A stretch of DNA of 64,000 nt. Source: Flaveria trinervia. Its lineage: Eukaryota; Streptophyta; Magnoliopsida; Asterales; Asteraceae. The position numbers and the translations under genes are program-made. The stretch covers positions 45,194,126-45,258,125 of the forward strand of contig CM046443.1 of NCBI GenBank assembly GCA_025506515.1, written 5' to 3'. Under the pieces are notes generated by a model. The model did not search any database, was not told where the DNA came from, and saw nothing but the letters and a program-made list of their open reading frames with translations. Positions within the stretch are counted from its first letter, which is position 1. Each line of letters opens with the position of its first letter. Below, in pieces: positions 32,036 through 43,963 of the stretch.

Positions 32036-32818
32036 CACAAGATTCATAGAAGATTGATGCAAGGAGTAAATACCGCCTAACAACGGTTTACTACCCTTAA
32101 TACGTATGATTAAGTGCCATTCAATAACATCATCCTCTTCAAGCACCATACTCGAAATGTTTTAGGTGAATCAATCATCTATCCTTTTGTCTCAGATGTC
32201 ATGTTAAATCCCAAAGACACTGAGTGATCATTCTCCATTGATTTAACTTTATCAGGCCTTAGACATCTTACTCCCAACGAATAAGAGGGACAAATCCCAT
32301 CTTGATTACATACGTCTCTCATAATTACCTTATATAATACCTGAACTCAGACTTATGTACTACCATGTTTTAGAACAGCGAAGAACTAAGTCAAAGTATA
32401 ATAAATGGTAAATATCAAGACCCAATATGTATCTCAGGTTAGAGGATACCAAATGATGTTCACCTTTACTTAAAATTACTTATGATCAATCAAGAAAATT
32501 CCATGTAGTAATGTTTGAGATGCAAGTCAGTCCAATATTTTCATCCCACAAATATCTATGAACTTTGGCAGCAACCTTTTGCTTTATATTCATCCATATG
32601 AATATCTACCAATCCAAGTTCATAATAGTTTTACCTTCATACTTGTTCCCACATGTATTAACAAATACGGACGTTTAGAGTAAATAATTTACTCATGGAT
32701 GTTAAACATGCAAAATAGGAATATTAGTTGAATCAATATAACCAAATAATTCATTCAAGTAATAAGGGTTACAATATCTCAATACAGAAACTAAAGATCA
32801 TATCCAGTCACTAGAATA
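32036..32818 (-). other. Non-coding 3' segment of the Tork-like element
   Basis: About 780 bp between the pol stop and the purine tract. No coding region or repeat seen. Confidence 0.5.
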
Positions 32819-35301
32819 TTAAAGTCCCATGGCACAAGTATGACTTTCATGCTTTGCCTTTTCAAGAAGCTTCGTGAGTGGATCCGCAATGTTTTGATCC
32901 ATGTGAACTTTGTGAATACATATCTTTCCCTTTTCAACTTCATCCCTTATGTAGTTGAATCTTCGTTCAATGTGCCTAGTCTTTTGATGTGCACGGAGTT
33001 CCTTGATTTGAGCAATCGCACCCTCGTTATCACAAAGAATTTCTAGGGGGTCCTGAATGGAAGGGACCACCCCTAGATCGGCAATGAATTTCTTCAACCA
33101 TGCAGCTTCCTGAGCTGCTATTGAAGTGGCAATGTATTCTGACTCTATAGTTGATAGTGCCACCACATCTTGCTTAGAGCTCTTCCAAGAGATTGCTCCT
33201 CCATTCAAGATGAAAATGTACCCCGATTATGATCGTGAATCATCCCGATCAGTTTGGAAACTCGCATCTGTGTAACCCATTACTACAAGTTCCTCCCCAC
33301 GAGATCCATAGATTAGGAACATATCTTTGGTCCTCCTTAGGTACTTAAGTATGTTCTTAATAGCCATCCAATGACTGCTTCCAGGATTTTGTTGGTATCG
33401 GCTTCTCATGCTCAAAGCGCATGACACATCCGGTCTAGTGCACATCGTTGCATACATGATGGATCCTATAACAGACGTATACAGGACCCCCTTCATTTTC
33501 TCTTGCTCATCCTTTGAGCTTGGACATTGAGTCTTACTTAATATCATTCCTCTTTTAATAGGTATGGTACCTTTCTTAGAGTTTTCCATCTTGAACCTCT
33601 TCAAGATCTTATCAATGTATGCACTTTGATTCAAACCTATCAACCGCCTTGATCTATCCCTATAGATCTTTATTCCCAAAATATAGGCGGCTTCAACAAG
33701 ATCCTTAATGGAGAAACAGCTTCCAAGCCAGGTTTTTACACCTTCCATGGTTGGAATGTCATTTCCAAATAGTAGAATGTCATCGACATACAATACTAGG
33801 AAAGTGGTGATGCTCCCACTAGCTTTCTTATATACACATGCTTCATCAGCATTTCTGATGAACCCAAGTTTGATTATTTCTTCATCAAAGCGGTGATTCC
33901 AACTTCTTGATGCTTGTTTCAACCCATAGATTGATTTCTTTAACTTGCATACTTTGTTAGGATGTTTTGGATCGATAAAACCTTCAGGCTGAACCATGTA
34001 GACATCTTCCTCAAGATATCCATTTAGAAAAGCAGTTTTGACATCCATTTGTCAAATCTCATAATCATAATGAGCAGCTATGGCAAATAATATCCTAATA
34101 GACTTTAGCATTGCAACCGATGAGAAGGTCTCATCATAATCAACCCCTTGAGTTTGAGGTTTCCATGCATATCGGTTTTCTTCTTGAAAACCCACTTACT
34201 TCCAACTATCTTGGAGTTAAGAGGTGGTTCAACCAAGTCCCACACTTGGTTGTCATACATGGATTGCATCTCAACATTCATGTCTTCAAGCCATTTGTCA
34301 CAATCCAAATTGGACATTGCATCATGATAGGTGGTTAGTTCATCAGAATCTACCACATAGCATCCATCTACGAAAAATCCATATCTTTCAGGTGGATTAC
34401 TAATTCTACCAGATCTGCGAACGTTTTGTGTATATTAATCAACCACTTGATTATTCTAAACATCCTCATGATGAGTGCTAGTGTCAACCAAACGTGTATC
34501 GGTTTATGGCTCTTGATCCTCCTCAAGATCCACAGTTCTACTGCCAGTTCCTTCTGTAAGGAACTTAGCTTCTAAGAACTTAGCCTTCTTGGCAACAAAC
34601 TCCTTTTGTTCCAACGTATCATAGAAATAATATACCATAGAATCTCTAGGATATCCAATGAAGATACACTTAGTGGAACGGCTTTCTAGCTTGTTTGAGG
34701 TGGGAGTCTTAACATAAGCCTCACAACCCCATACCTTTAAATATGATAGTGATAGAACCCTTCCATGCCATATTTCAAAATGTGTCGTTTTCACTTTCTT
34801 GGTTGGGGCTATATTCAAGATACGGGCCGTAGAGAGTAAAGCGAAACCCCAAAATGATAGAGGCAGCGAGCTTCTCGCCATCATAGATCGAACCATATCC
34901 AATAGAGTTCGATTTCTCCCCTCGGACACACCATTATGTTGTGGTGTTCCAGGTGGAGATAGTTGTGAGACAATACCACAACTTGTAAGATGATCTCTAA
35001 AGGCATCACTTAGGTATTCACCTCCTCTATTGGTGCGGAGAATTTTATTCTCTTGTTGAGTTGATTTTGTACTTCATTTTGGAAGATTTTGAACATTTCA
35101 AAAGCTTCATCTTTGTGTCTTAACAAGTACACATAACCATATCGAGTATATTCATCGGTAAAGGTAATGAAGTATTTTTCATGGTACCTAGTCATTGGCT
35201 TAAAAGGACACATACATCCGAATGTATGATGCCTAATAACTCTTTTGACGTTTCGGATTTGCCACTAAAAGGTGCCTTAGTCATTTTACCTTGTAAACAA
35301 G
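32819..35301 (-). pseudogene. pol: Tork-like pol: IN (partial), RT, RNase H
   Basis: IN pieces: PFKPMTRYHEKYFITFTDEY (about 35155-35210, core after the first Asp), GRNRTLLDMVRSMMARSSL (about 34900, after the catalytic Glu) and an IN tail with CIFIGYPRDS. RT: WVFKKKTDMHG (about 34190), MDVKTAFLNGYLEEDVYMVQ (34048), KSIYGLKQASRSWNHRFDE and VLYVDDILLFGNDI (YVDD, about 33780). RNase H: GYTDASFQTDRDDS, then a TAA at 33227 (Ser expected), WKSSKQDVVALSTIESEYIA and TRHIERRFNYI. The 34048-32819 segments share one frame with that single stop. Further frame changes at about 34105 and 34360-34500. Protease and gag are missing. Confidence 0.88.
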
Positions 35302-36041
35302 TGTTAGGATCAGTGATTTAAGTTTGATTAATTAGAGTAGATTGCAGCGGAATTCGAACAATGAATTAGACAATTTAGCAAGAACTCAATTGATATTCAA
35401 TGGAATAGTACACGGTTATAGAGAGAGAGAATTCTGCAAAAGGAATATTTCATTCAAATGCTTTCGTGGTGGCTGAAAGTCACACGTTACAATTAGGTCA
35501 ACATTCCTTATATAAGGAATGTGACGTCTGCTGATGTCACTTGATAGTGACATCTAACAGAATTATACAAACAACTAAAACTATGCAAACTACTGAGAAT
35601 GTTCTCGACAACTGATCACATCTCAGAGAATGCTAAGTACAAGAACATAAAACTACTGAACTAAAACTACTGAAACTATAAACTACTGAAAGGTAAATTA
35701 CAAGTACTAAAAAGGAAAACCATCACAACTACTGAAGTTAATAACTTTAGCTGTTGTAACAACTACTGATCACTCTGGTCTTCAGTCTTTGTCTTTAGTC
35801 TTTGTTCTTCAGACTTTTATTTCAGATGTTGTCTTCAGCTGATAGCTTTAGACTTTGTCTTTAGTACTTTACTTTCAGACTTTGTCTTCAGTAGAAATCT
35901 TCAGATCTTGTCTTCAGACTTTATCTTCAGACCTTGTAATCAGCTGATGTCTTCAGCTATTGTGATCTTCTTCAGCAGTTGTAATGTCTGTGGGACTTGG
36001 AGGTTTTTCTGATCAGGCTCATTGGTTCTTTTGGTCCAACA
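35302..36041 (-). mobile_element. 3' LTR of element A
   Basis: Minus strand starts TGTTGGACCAAAAGAACC at 36041 and ends ATCCTAACA at 35302; 740 bp. A CTGAAG/CTTCAG-rich array covers about 35640-35990. TATA: TTATATAAGG near 35508-35520 (minus). PPT AACTCCCCC complement (GGGGGAGTT) follows at 36042-36050. Confidence 0.88.
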
Positions 36042-36248
36042 AACTCCCCCTAAACCAATGCAACCAAAACCTCTAAGTTTATTGATGATCCCACTTATTC
36101 TTTGGCAGAAACACCCTCTTGATCAGCTTCAAAGGTAATCATGTAAGCACAGGCCAGGAAAAGGTTTCTGATCTTTTGATTGGCTAAGTGTGGAAGGGAA
36201 CTCTATCTTGGGGAAACTGGACACAGAGTCTTGTCCCAACCATGAAAT

Positions 36249-39200
36249 CTAATTCCCATTGATGAGTCTGTAAGACTCTCTTGCATAGGCCTCAAGGAGA
36301 ACAACTTGTTCCTCCTTGGTGAGTTCTTCTGCTTCTCCCTCAAAGAAGAACTCAGGGCCATAATATTCAGACAGATACCTTACTGTCTTCCCATTCTTCA
36401 ACTCAACAGTTGTGATCTCTCTGTATTTGAATTCATCTGGATGAGAGCCTTCTAGCAACAACTGGAGTTCACTCTTTTGAAGATCTTCAAGTCTCTTGTA
36501 TAACAGCCCCTTCTTGATCATTTTGTTCTCAAGTAGAGATTGAGGGGTTGTCTTTGAGTTGTGTGCTCTCTTGAATTCTTCTAGAATCTCCCAGGGTGAG
36601 ACTACCATAGCCAACATAATTGTAGCATTCAAATTCTTTTCCACTTGGCCATGATATCTACTTGGTATGTTCTTCTTGTGTATTCTGGAACTTACCCTGG
36701 GGTCTGGCCAAATCCTCACTCTTTCTCTTTGATGTTGGAATGTATGCCTAAGAGTGTACAGCCTCAGAGCTTGTTTCTTCATTGCTTGAATGGATGAGGA
36801 CTGAGGGAAGTCCTTGTCAACCATTTTGAGAAATTGCTCATCATGCTGCTTTTGCTGTTCTACTTCTTCAATCCTCACTTTCACCATTTGCATTTGCAAG
36901 TCAGGTGTGATCATCTGTTGACTTCTGGGCTCAGGTGTTTTAAGTTTGAGAACAGTAGAGATTGGCAGACTGTCTTCATTCTCATCCTCTTCTTCTTCTT
37001 CTACCCTCAACACCCTTCTCCTCCTTCTAGGTGTATCACTGGGTGTGGTTTGAGATGGTTTTTGGGGTAATGGAATTGGTTTTGTGGGTTGAGTTGTGGG
37101 TGGTTTTGGTTTAGGGATAGAATTGGTAGATTTTAGAGATGATTGCTTTGAGGGATGTTTTTGAGTGGGAGTATGAGAAGGCTGATCTAGCAATTTAGTG
37201 GTGAGTTCGGCTTTTGAGAGCTTTGCCATCTCAGTTCTCTTCCCAGCACCTGCTTCATCCAGTTCTTCAATGATCAACCCTTTGTTATAGCTTCCAGCAG
37301 AACAGATTTTCTTGGTTATCTCCAAGATACTATCTCTGGACCAAGACTCTATCTCTATCAATGATCTTCCTAGATATTTGGCAATAAACCTGATCATAAT
37401 CTCCAACCTTTCCCTATCCATCACACTGTAACTAGCCTTTCTTGCTTGAATTTCATTTATCTCCAGCCTTCTGATTTCAACATATAAGGTAGCTGTGTCA
37501 TGACCCTGTCTGAAGAGCTGATCTTTTATTTTGTCCATAGATCTGCTGTGAGCTTCATCAGCTTCTTTGACTAGATCTTCTAAGGACTTTTCTCCATCAG
37601 ACTTTGACTCAGCACTTCTCTTCCTTTTGTAAGTGATCAGCTGATCTTTCTACTCTTTGTTTGTGCTTAACTCTTGCACTGTGATCAACTATTTCTCTGA
37701 GATCAGTTCTTGTTCTTTCTCCAACTCCTTTTCTTTTTCTGGTTCTTTCTTATCTTCTACTCTCTTCCTTTTCCTTTCTTTCACTGCCTTAGACTTAACA
37801 GTCTCCCCCTTTTTGGGTGCATTGGGATCAGGGGCTTGAAAGGCAGAAAGTGACTTGTGAATAGCATCATCAAGGAGTGTTTGGAGATTTGAGGAGATCC
37901 TCTCATCAATGGCTTTATATACTATCTCAGTGATGATGGGAGTGATAAGAGGTGAGGAGCTTTGAAAGGTTGCAACCATCTGCTCAGAGGGGTTCTGTCC
38001 CTGAGAGGTGGTGCCAAAAGTAGTGGCTGGTGGCTTAGTTAAGTGTATTGACTGTGTCTTTAGTGAACCTTCAAATGATGGTGCCATCTGTGGGTTTATT
38101 GGGGCAGATGGACTTTTATACTGAGACATTTTGGCTAGCAGTTCTTTGAGTCTGCTCACCTCAGTCTCTAGGATTGTGTTATGGGCTAAGACATCAAAGA
38201 AAAACCCAGGTCATCATCAGTCTTTGCTAAATCATCTGACCTTCTGATTAAATCAGGATGTACATGCCCTGAGTGTAGATCAGTATATGCATGTGCCCCT
38301 TGTTCTTGGTTCTAGGGACTTCCTGCCTTTGGACTTTGTCCTTCATTGGCAGTTGCCTCTGGTGAGGTCTTATATATGTTACCAACTTCATCCTGTTCAT
38401 TTGCTGAATCAGTAGAAGTGGCAGCCTGACCAAATGTTCTAACCTCCTCTTCTAAACTTGGAGATTGAACATTATAACCCCTATGCTGTGGCTTATCAGC
38501 AACATTTTGGTCCTCCCCCTCAATCATTGAGGTATTCCCAGTGTTAATTGGTTTCTGGGGAGGGGGTGAGGAATGCAGCTGACTCAGCACTTTAGCAACT
38601 ATAAGGGTTGGGCTTTGAGGGGCGGTTGCATTTGGAGATTGGTCAAAAGCAGATTGCACCCGGGGTGAGAGATGCTCTTCAATGGTAACCTTCTCAACTG
38701 AGATAGGTTCAAGTAATGTGGTATCCCCAAACTTGGTTGCAACAGGATCCTGTGGAGAGGATACCTGCGCGGTTTCAGCTGGTTGAGTCTCTAACATGAC
38801 TAGGGGGTTAGAACCAGTATGTGTTTCCTGTATTGGTGGTACAGGGGCATCCTCAGGGGACTCATCTCCCTGAGTAGCCTTCTTGGGCTCTTGGGGTTTG
38901 GGTTTGGTGGGGACTTTGGATCTAGAGGTGGAGGCTGTGGGTTCCCTCTACTTGGGTTTGAGCAGCCGGGCAGCCCCTTTGAGAGTAGGGTCAGAGTTAT
39001 GCCTGGAGTATACCTCAGCTAAGACAGCTGGAGCAGGGACTCTAAGACCAACAAGGCCTTTAGATTTTAATTAATTTAAAATTATGGCCATCAAAAACCT
39101 GGGATATAGTAGCCATATGTTTGTCACAGGTTTCTGAGCCAGATCCTTAAGTTCCAGAAACACTATCTCAGAAAAATTTAGATTTTGTCATTCAAAGATA

Positions 39201-39620
39201 GAGTACAATACCTGTTGCCATCGTGAGGACATCTGATCCCATGAAGATGTCTTTGAAGCAAGGCAGACATTCACCATGTGGAAGATAAGTCTTTCAGCAT
39301 CATGGAAGTGCTTATTGAGAATGGTTGTAGCACGTAAGTCTCCTTCATACCCGTTGTTGATGAAAGACATATCAATGGTGCCTTTCGGGTATTCTATAAT
39401 ACAGGTGGCATCATGCAAATTTAGGGTTTTGTGAATGATGTCAAGGGTGATTACCACCTGCTTCTGGTTGGCCAACGACTGGAGAGTGATTTTGGCTATC
39501 ATTTTCACCAGTTGTTTTAGAGACGTTGGTCCAGAATTGGTTTAAGGAATCGAGGTATATGGTAGGATTCAAAATAAAGGCGGTTCTGTATTGAGAATCC
39601 ACCATAAGATCGATGGCATT
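36249..39620 (-). pseudogene. Accessory (post-pol) region of element A
   Basis: The 3' part is a 429-codon open frame (37538-36249): a helical, charged N-terminal portion, Pro/Thr-rich QPSHTPTQKHPSKQSS-type linker, RRRRRVLR basic patch beside an acidic run, and a C-terminal domain with RVRIWPDPRVSSRIHKKNIP, SPWEILEEFKRAH, IIKKGLLYKRLEDLQ-like 'MIKKGLLYKRLEDL' and TTVELKNGKTVRYLSEYYGP. Upstream pieces: 38159-37689 and 38797-38312 (Ser/Pro/Glu-rich) and 39508-39188 (N-terminal domain, DIIHKTLNLHD). The first 20 or so codons are lost at the junction with the E3 LTR. A short non-coding stretch (36051-36248) separates its stop from the PPT. No membrane helix or enzyme motif seen. Confidence 0.75.
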
Positions 39621-39635
39621 ATCAAATTTGTTCCA

Positions 39636-40385
39636 ATTAGGATCAGTGATCTACGTTTGATTGATTAGAGAGTATAGCAGCGGAATTCTAACAATGAATT
39701 AGCCAATTCACAAGAACAAGAGATATTCAATGTACGAACAAAAACGGTTATAGACAGAGAGAATTCTGCAAATATATTTCATTCAATATTCGCTTTCGTG
39801 GTAACGGAATGTCACAATTACAATTAGGTCAACACCTCTTATATAAGAGATGTGACGTCTGCTGATGTCACTTGATAGTGACATCTAACAGAATTTATCA
39901 CAAACTACTGATAGTTAACACAACTACTGAAGATGTCAAACAACTGACATCTTCTTACAAAAATGCTAAGTGTTAAATATTATTACAACTACTGAAAAGA
40001 AACTACTGAAACTATAACAACTGAAGAACATACTCTTCAGTTGTTTTACAAATATTGAAACAAAGAAAACTACTGAAAGGTAAACCATCACAACTACTGA
40101 AGAAGACCTCTTCAGCTGTTGTGACAACGTCTGATACTTTGGTCTTCAGCACTTGTGTCTTCAGACTTTGTCTTCAGCACTTGTGTCTTCAGACTTTGTC
40201 TTCAGCACTTGTGTCTTTAGACTTTGTCTTCAGCACTTGTGTCTTCAGACTTTGTCTTCAGCACTTGTGTTCAGACTTTGTAATCAGCTGTTGTCTTCAG
40301 CTGTTGTGGTCTTCAGTAGTTGTTGTGACGTCTGTGGGACTTAAAGGTTTTTCTGATTTGGCTCATTGGTTCTTTTGGTCCAACA
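39636..40385 (-). mobile_element. 3' LTR of E3
   Basis: Minus strand begins TGTTGGACCAAAAGAACC at 40385. It has the CTGAAG array (about 39900-40320), with a tandem run of CACTTGTGTCTTCAGACTTTGTCTTCAG (about 40145-40270) and TATA TTATATAAGAGG near 39839. A purine tract (minus GGGGGAGTT, 40386-40394) touches it. The other edge is abnormal. Confidence 0.88.
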
Positions 40386-40603
40386 AACTCCCCCTGGATC
40401 AATGCAGCCAAAACCTTTAACTTTATTGAGGTCCCACTTATTGTTGGCAGAATGATTGGTCTTTTTCCTTCTTGATCAGTTGAGAAGATGACCCATATAA
40501 GCACTGGCCTGGAAATGAGTCTCTGAAGATTTGGTTGGCAATGTATGGATGGGAGCTCTGTATTGGGGAATTGGACACTGAGCTGTTCCCCCATCCATGA
40601 GAC

Positions 40604-43267
40604 TCACTTCCCATGTATAAGCCTGTAGGATTCTCTGGTGTATGCTCTAAGAAACATAATTTGTTCTTCCATGGTCAGGTTCTCGGCTTCACCATCAAAC
40701 AATCCTTCACGCCCATACAGCTCTGAGATGTACTTGGCCTGTTACCATTTTTGAGCTCAACTGTTGTAATCTGTCGGTATGCAAACTCATCAGAATGAGT
40801 CCCTTCAAGTAACAGACTGAGCACATTTTGTTTGAAGTTCTCAAGCCTCTTGTAGACTAACCCCTTTTTAATAATTCTGTTCTCTAACATCTTTTGGGGT
40901 GGTTGTTTAGTCTCATAGGCCTTCTTGAAGTCTTCTACAATCTCCCAGGGTGATACTACAAGGACCACTGTGATCTCTTCATCTACGATCCTTTTGACTT
41001 GGCCCTTGTATCTCGAAGGAATGTCTTTCTTTACAATCCTATGAGCCACCCTAGGATCAGGCCATACTCTCACCTTTTCTTCTGATATTGAAATGTGTTG
41101 GCAAGGGTGTACAACCTCAGAGCTTCTTTCTCATACTTATTATTGATGACGAAGCAGCATAAGTTTTGTTAATGCTTTTCAGCATTTCATCATCATGAAG
41201 CTTTTGCTGCTGTTCTTCTTCAATCTTTACCCTCACAGCTTCCATCTGTGAGGTGGGAGTGATGGGCATGGGTTTGGCTTTAGCCATCGTTAGGACTGTA
41301 GACAGAGGCAGCCTATCTTCTTCCACATCATTATCATCTTCTTCTTCTTCTAGCCTCAACACCCTTCTCTTCTTCTTTTTAGGTGCATCATCGGCTGTTG
41401 GTTTAGATGGTAAGGGAGTTGGTTTTGTGGGTTGTGGTTGTGGTTGTTTTGGAGAGGGAATGTTGACAGGCTGAGTTAGCATTTTGGAGGTGAGTGTTGC
41501 TTTTGAGTATTTGGCTAGCTCAGTCCTGCTCCCTGCTCCTGCTTCATTCAAAGCTTCAATAACAAGTCCCTTAGTATATGCTTCAGATGAACAGATCTTG
41601 GTGGTGATTGCCAAGATACTGTCCCTGGACCAAGCTTTGATTTCGATCATTGATCTTCCCAGATATTTTGCAATAAATCTAATCATGATCTCAAGCCTTT
41701 CTCTTTCTAACACTTCATAACTTGCCCATCTATTCTGGATTTCTTCAATCTCTAATCGTCGAATCTCAGAGTCAAGTTTATCGTGTCATGGCCTTGCCTA
41801 AACAGCTGATCAATGATGTTGTCCATTGATCGGCTGTGTTCGGCATCAGCCTCTTTTATCAGTAGTTCCAAGGCTTTCTCTTTTTCCTTCTCTTTATCGG
41901 TCTCCACATTCAACTCCAACTCCTTTCCACTACTGTCCCTTCTGTTTCTTTCTCCTTTTCTTTCTCCTCTGTACTCCTCTTTCTTTTTGCTTTCACTGAC
42001 TTAATCTCCCCTTTTTTGGTTGCATTGGTTGCAAGGGGTTGATTGCCAGAAAGTTGTTTGCCCACAACCTCCTCTATCAATGGTTGTATTACGGAGGAAA
42101 GCCTCTCATCAATGGCTTTGATCACTATGTCAGTGATTATGGGTGTGATGAGAGGGAGGAATTTTGAAGGATAGCAACTATTTGCTCAGGAGGGTTCTGT
42201 TCCTGAGAAATAGTGCCAGAAGCAGAGGCAGGTGGCTGAGTTGTTGGGAGTGGCTCAGTGTTTGGGAGACCTTCAGATGAAGGTGCCATCTGTGAGGTGG
42301 TAGAGGCTGATGGTCTTTGTTCCTTAGAAGTTTTGGCAAGCAGCTATTTGAGTCTGCTCACCTCCTCTTCCAGGATGGTGTTTTGGGCGATTACATCGTA
42401 AAAGAAGCCCAGGTCATCATCAGTAGATACTGAATCACCTGACCTCCTGATAGGATCAGGATGAACATGCACTGAGTGTAACTCAGTTGTAGCATGTGCC
42501 CCTTTGTCTTGGAACTGGGGACTTCCTGCCTCAGGACTTTGTCCGTCATCAGCAGTTGCCTCTGGTAAGGTCTTAGTAATGGTACCAACTACAACCTGAT
42601 CATATGCTGAAGCAGGAGAAGAGGCAGCCTCACCAGAAGTTCCAATCTCCATTACTACACTAGGAGAAGGAACATTGTAACCCCTATGTTGTGGGTTCTC
42701 AGTTGCACTTTGGTCCTCCCCCTCAATGGTAGAAGTATTCCCAGTAGTAATTTAAAGGTTGTTGCTCAAGGATGGAGTACATTACTTGTTGCCACCTTGT
42801 AGACATTTGATCCCAAGAGGAAGTCTTAGGAGCCAAACAGACATTTACCATGTGAAATATGAGACGTTCAGCATCATGGAAATGTTTCTTCAGTATGGTG
42901 GAGGCACTAAGGTTCCCTGATATCCATGGTGGGCAAAGGATAAATCAGTTGTGCCCTTTGGATATCCAGCAGGAAAAGTGGCATCATCCAGGTGTAGGGT
43001 TTGACGAAGTATATCGGGAGTGATGACCACTTGGTGGTTGTTGATGACCGACCGGAGAGACTCTGTGTTGTTCTCCCCAGTGGTGAGGGTGACGTTCATC
43101 CAAAACTGGTTAAGGGATTCGGCATGAAGGATTGGATTGAGAAGAAAGGTCGTTTTGTAGGGTGACTGGACCATAAGATCAATAGCATTATCAAACTTAG
43201 CCCAGAATGGCGATTTGGTGAGGTAAGCTACACAGTTGTGTCGCGGTTTGAGCTGTATGGTCGCCAT
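40604..43267 (-). pseudogene. Accessory (post-pol) region of E3
   Basis: The start is ATG at 43267 (MATIQLKPRHNCVAYL), 75 bp after a TATA box. The N-terminal domain (43267-42890) has NAIDLMVQSPYKTTFLLNPI, LNQFWMNVTL and DILRQTLHLDD; it then frame-shifts near 42900. The middle is Ser/Pro/Glu-rich (42652-42344, 42125-41910 with KAKRKRSTEEKEKEKE). The 41713-41117 piece has ERLEIMIRFIAKYLGRS, a PQPQPTKPTPLPSKP linker and a KKKKRRVLR basic patch. The C-terminal domain (41073-40604) has RVWPDPRVAHRIVKKDI and SPWEIVEDFKKAY. It ends LIHGK, TGA at 40604-40606. Closely similar to element A. Basic patches could be nuclear-localisation signals; I infer no function. Confidence 0.78.
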
Positions 43268-43340
43268 TAATGAGAGAGAAGTTTTGGAGAGATGAACGTT
43301 AGGTTTGAAGAAGATGAGGCTCTGAAGGATTAGGTCAGGG

Positions 43341-43350
43341 ATATTTATAG
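43341..43350 (-). promoter_or_regulatory. TATA box of putative internal E3 promoter
   Basis: Minus strand CTATAAATAT, followed by CCCTGACCTAATCC and a pyrimidine-rich leader up to ATG 43267. It stands directly downstream of the array. It is the strongest TATA of the four internal modules. No intron-like sites in this leader. Confidence 0.6.
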
Positions 43351-43379
43351 GGTACGGGTTAGAAAACGACTGAAGGGTT

Positions 43380-43930
43380 TGGTGTTAGTCATCAGTAGTT
43401 TTAAAACGACTGTTGACATGGTATTACCCTTTCAGACGTTGAAACAGCTGAAGTCGTGGTTTTAGGCATCAGCAGTTATAAAACTACTGAAGACCATGGT
43501 TTTGACTTCAGATTTGTGAAAACAACTGATAACTTGGTATTAGTCATCAGTAGTTGTGAAACTACTGAAGACATGGTTTTGTCATCAGTTGTTGTAAACA
43601 GCTGATGACTTGGTATAAGTCATCAGTAGTTGTGAAACACTGAAGACATGGTTTTGTCATCAGTTGTTTAGGATGAAACAGCAGTTGTAGAAACAACTGA
43701 AGAGAAAGTTCTCTTCAGTAGTTTTCGTCAATTCATAGCCTTTCAGCTGTTTCATACTGTCCTCAACACCTACTCATCAGCCTTTTAGCTGTTTTCAGTT
43801 GTTTCATAGGACATCAGTACTTATCTGTTTTGACAACATCAGTAGTTACAACTACATCAGTAGTTGTTACTTTATCAGTTGTTGTAACAGAAGCAGTACA
43901 ATATGTGATATGGTCACTAATGATCGTTAG
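43380..43930 (-). repeat. CAGTAGTT/CTGATGAC hairpin array before E3 accessory ORF
   Basis: Hairpins of about 28 bp with arms GTCATCAGTTGTT and AACAGCTGATGAC or CATCAGTAGTT/AACTACTGAAG (examples near 43393-43420, 43520-43570, 43586-43612, 43616-43645), separated by ATGGTTTTG-like spacers. It begins within about 35 bp of the pol stop. The words are those of the E3, A and solo LTRs. Confidence 0.9.
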
Positions 43931-43963
43931 TACTTATTTACTGAGATCATCAGTAGTTATCAC

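Larger units (their letters stand above)
31067..35301 (-). mobile_element. Tork-like Copia element, 5' part lost
   Basis: A minus-strand Copia of a different lineage from its neighbours: RT and RNase H wording (LYVDDILLFGNDI, YLRRTKDMFLIYG, ALSTIESEYIA) and a PPT of the GAAGTGGGAGAT type are those of the Tork/Angela group. It retains 3' LTR, PPT, RNase H, RT and part of IN. It is cut at 35301 where the element-A LTR begins. The five bases left of its LTR are GGTTT; the matching copy on the other side is missing. Confidence 0.8.
35302..39635 (-). mobile_element. Element A: 3' LTR and accessory region (minus)
   Basis: The left part of a Sirevirus-like element of the same family as E3: 3' LTR (35302-36041), PPT and accessory region. 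It is cut at about 39635 within the first codons of the accessory N-terminal domain, where the E3 3' LTR begins. It inserted into the Tork-like integrase; ACAAG (35297-35301) would be its left target copy. Confidence 0.8.

Noticed and set aside
36834..39074. Plus-strand open frames opposite the accessory A region
   Set aside because: They are shadows of the acidic and Ser/Pro-rich minus-strand coding sequence; no independent motifs.
40055..40420. Cys- and Leu-rich 121-codon open frame (a secreted small protein?)
   Set aside because: It is the translation of the CTTCAG repeat in the E3 3' LTR, on the strand opposite to the element's coding strand.
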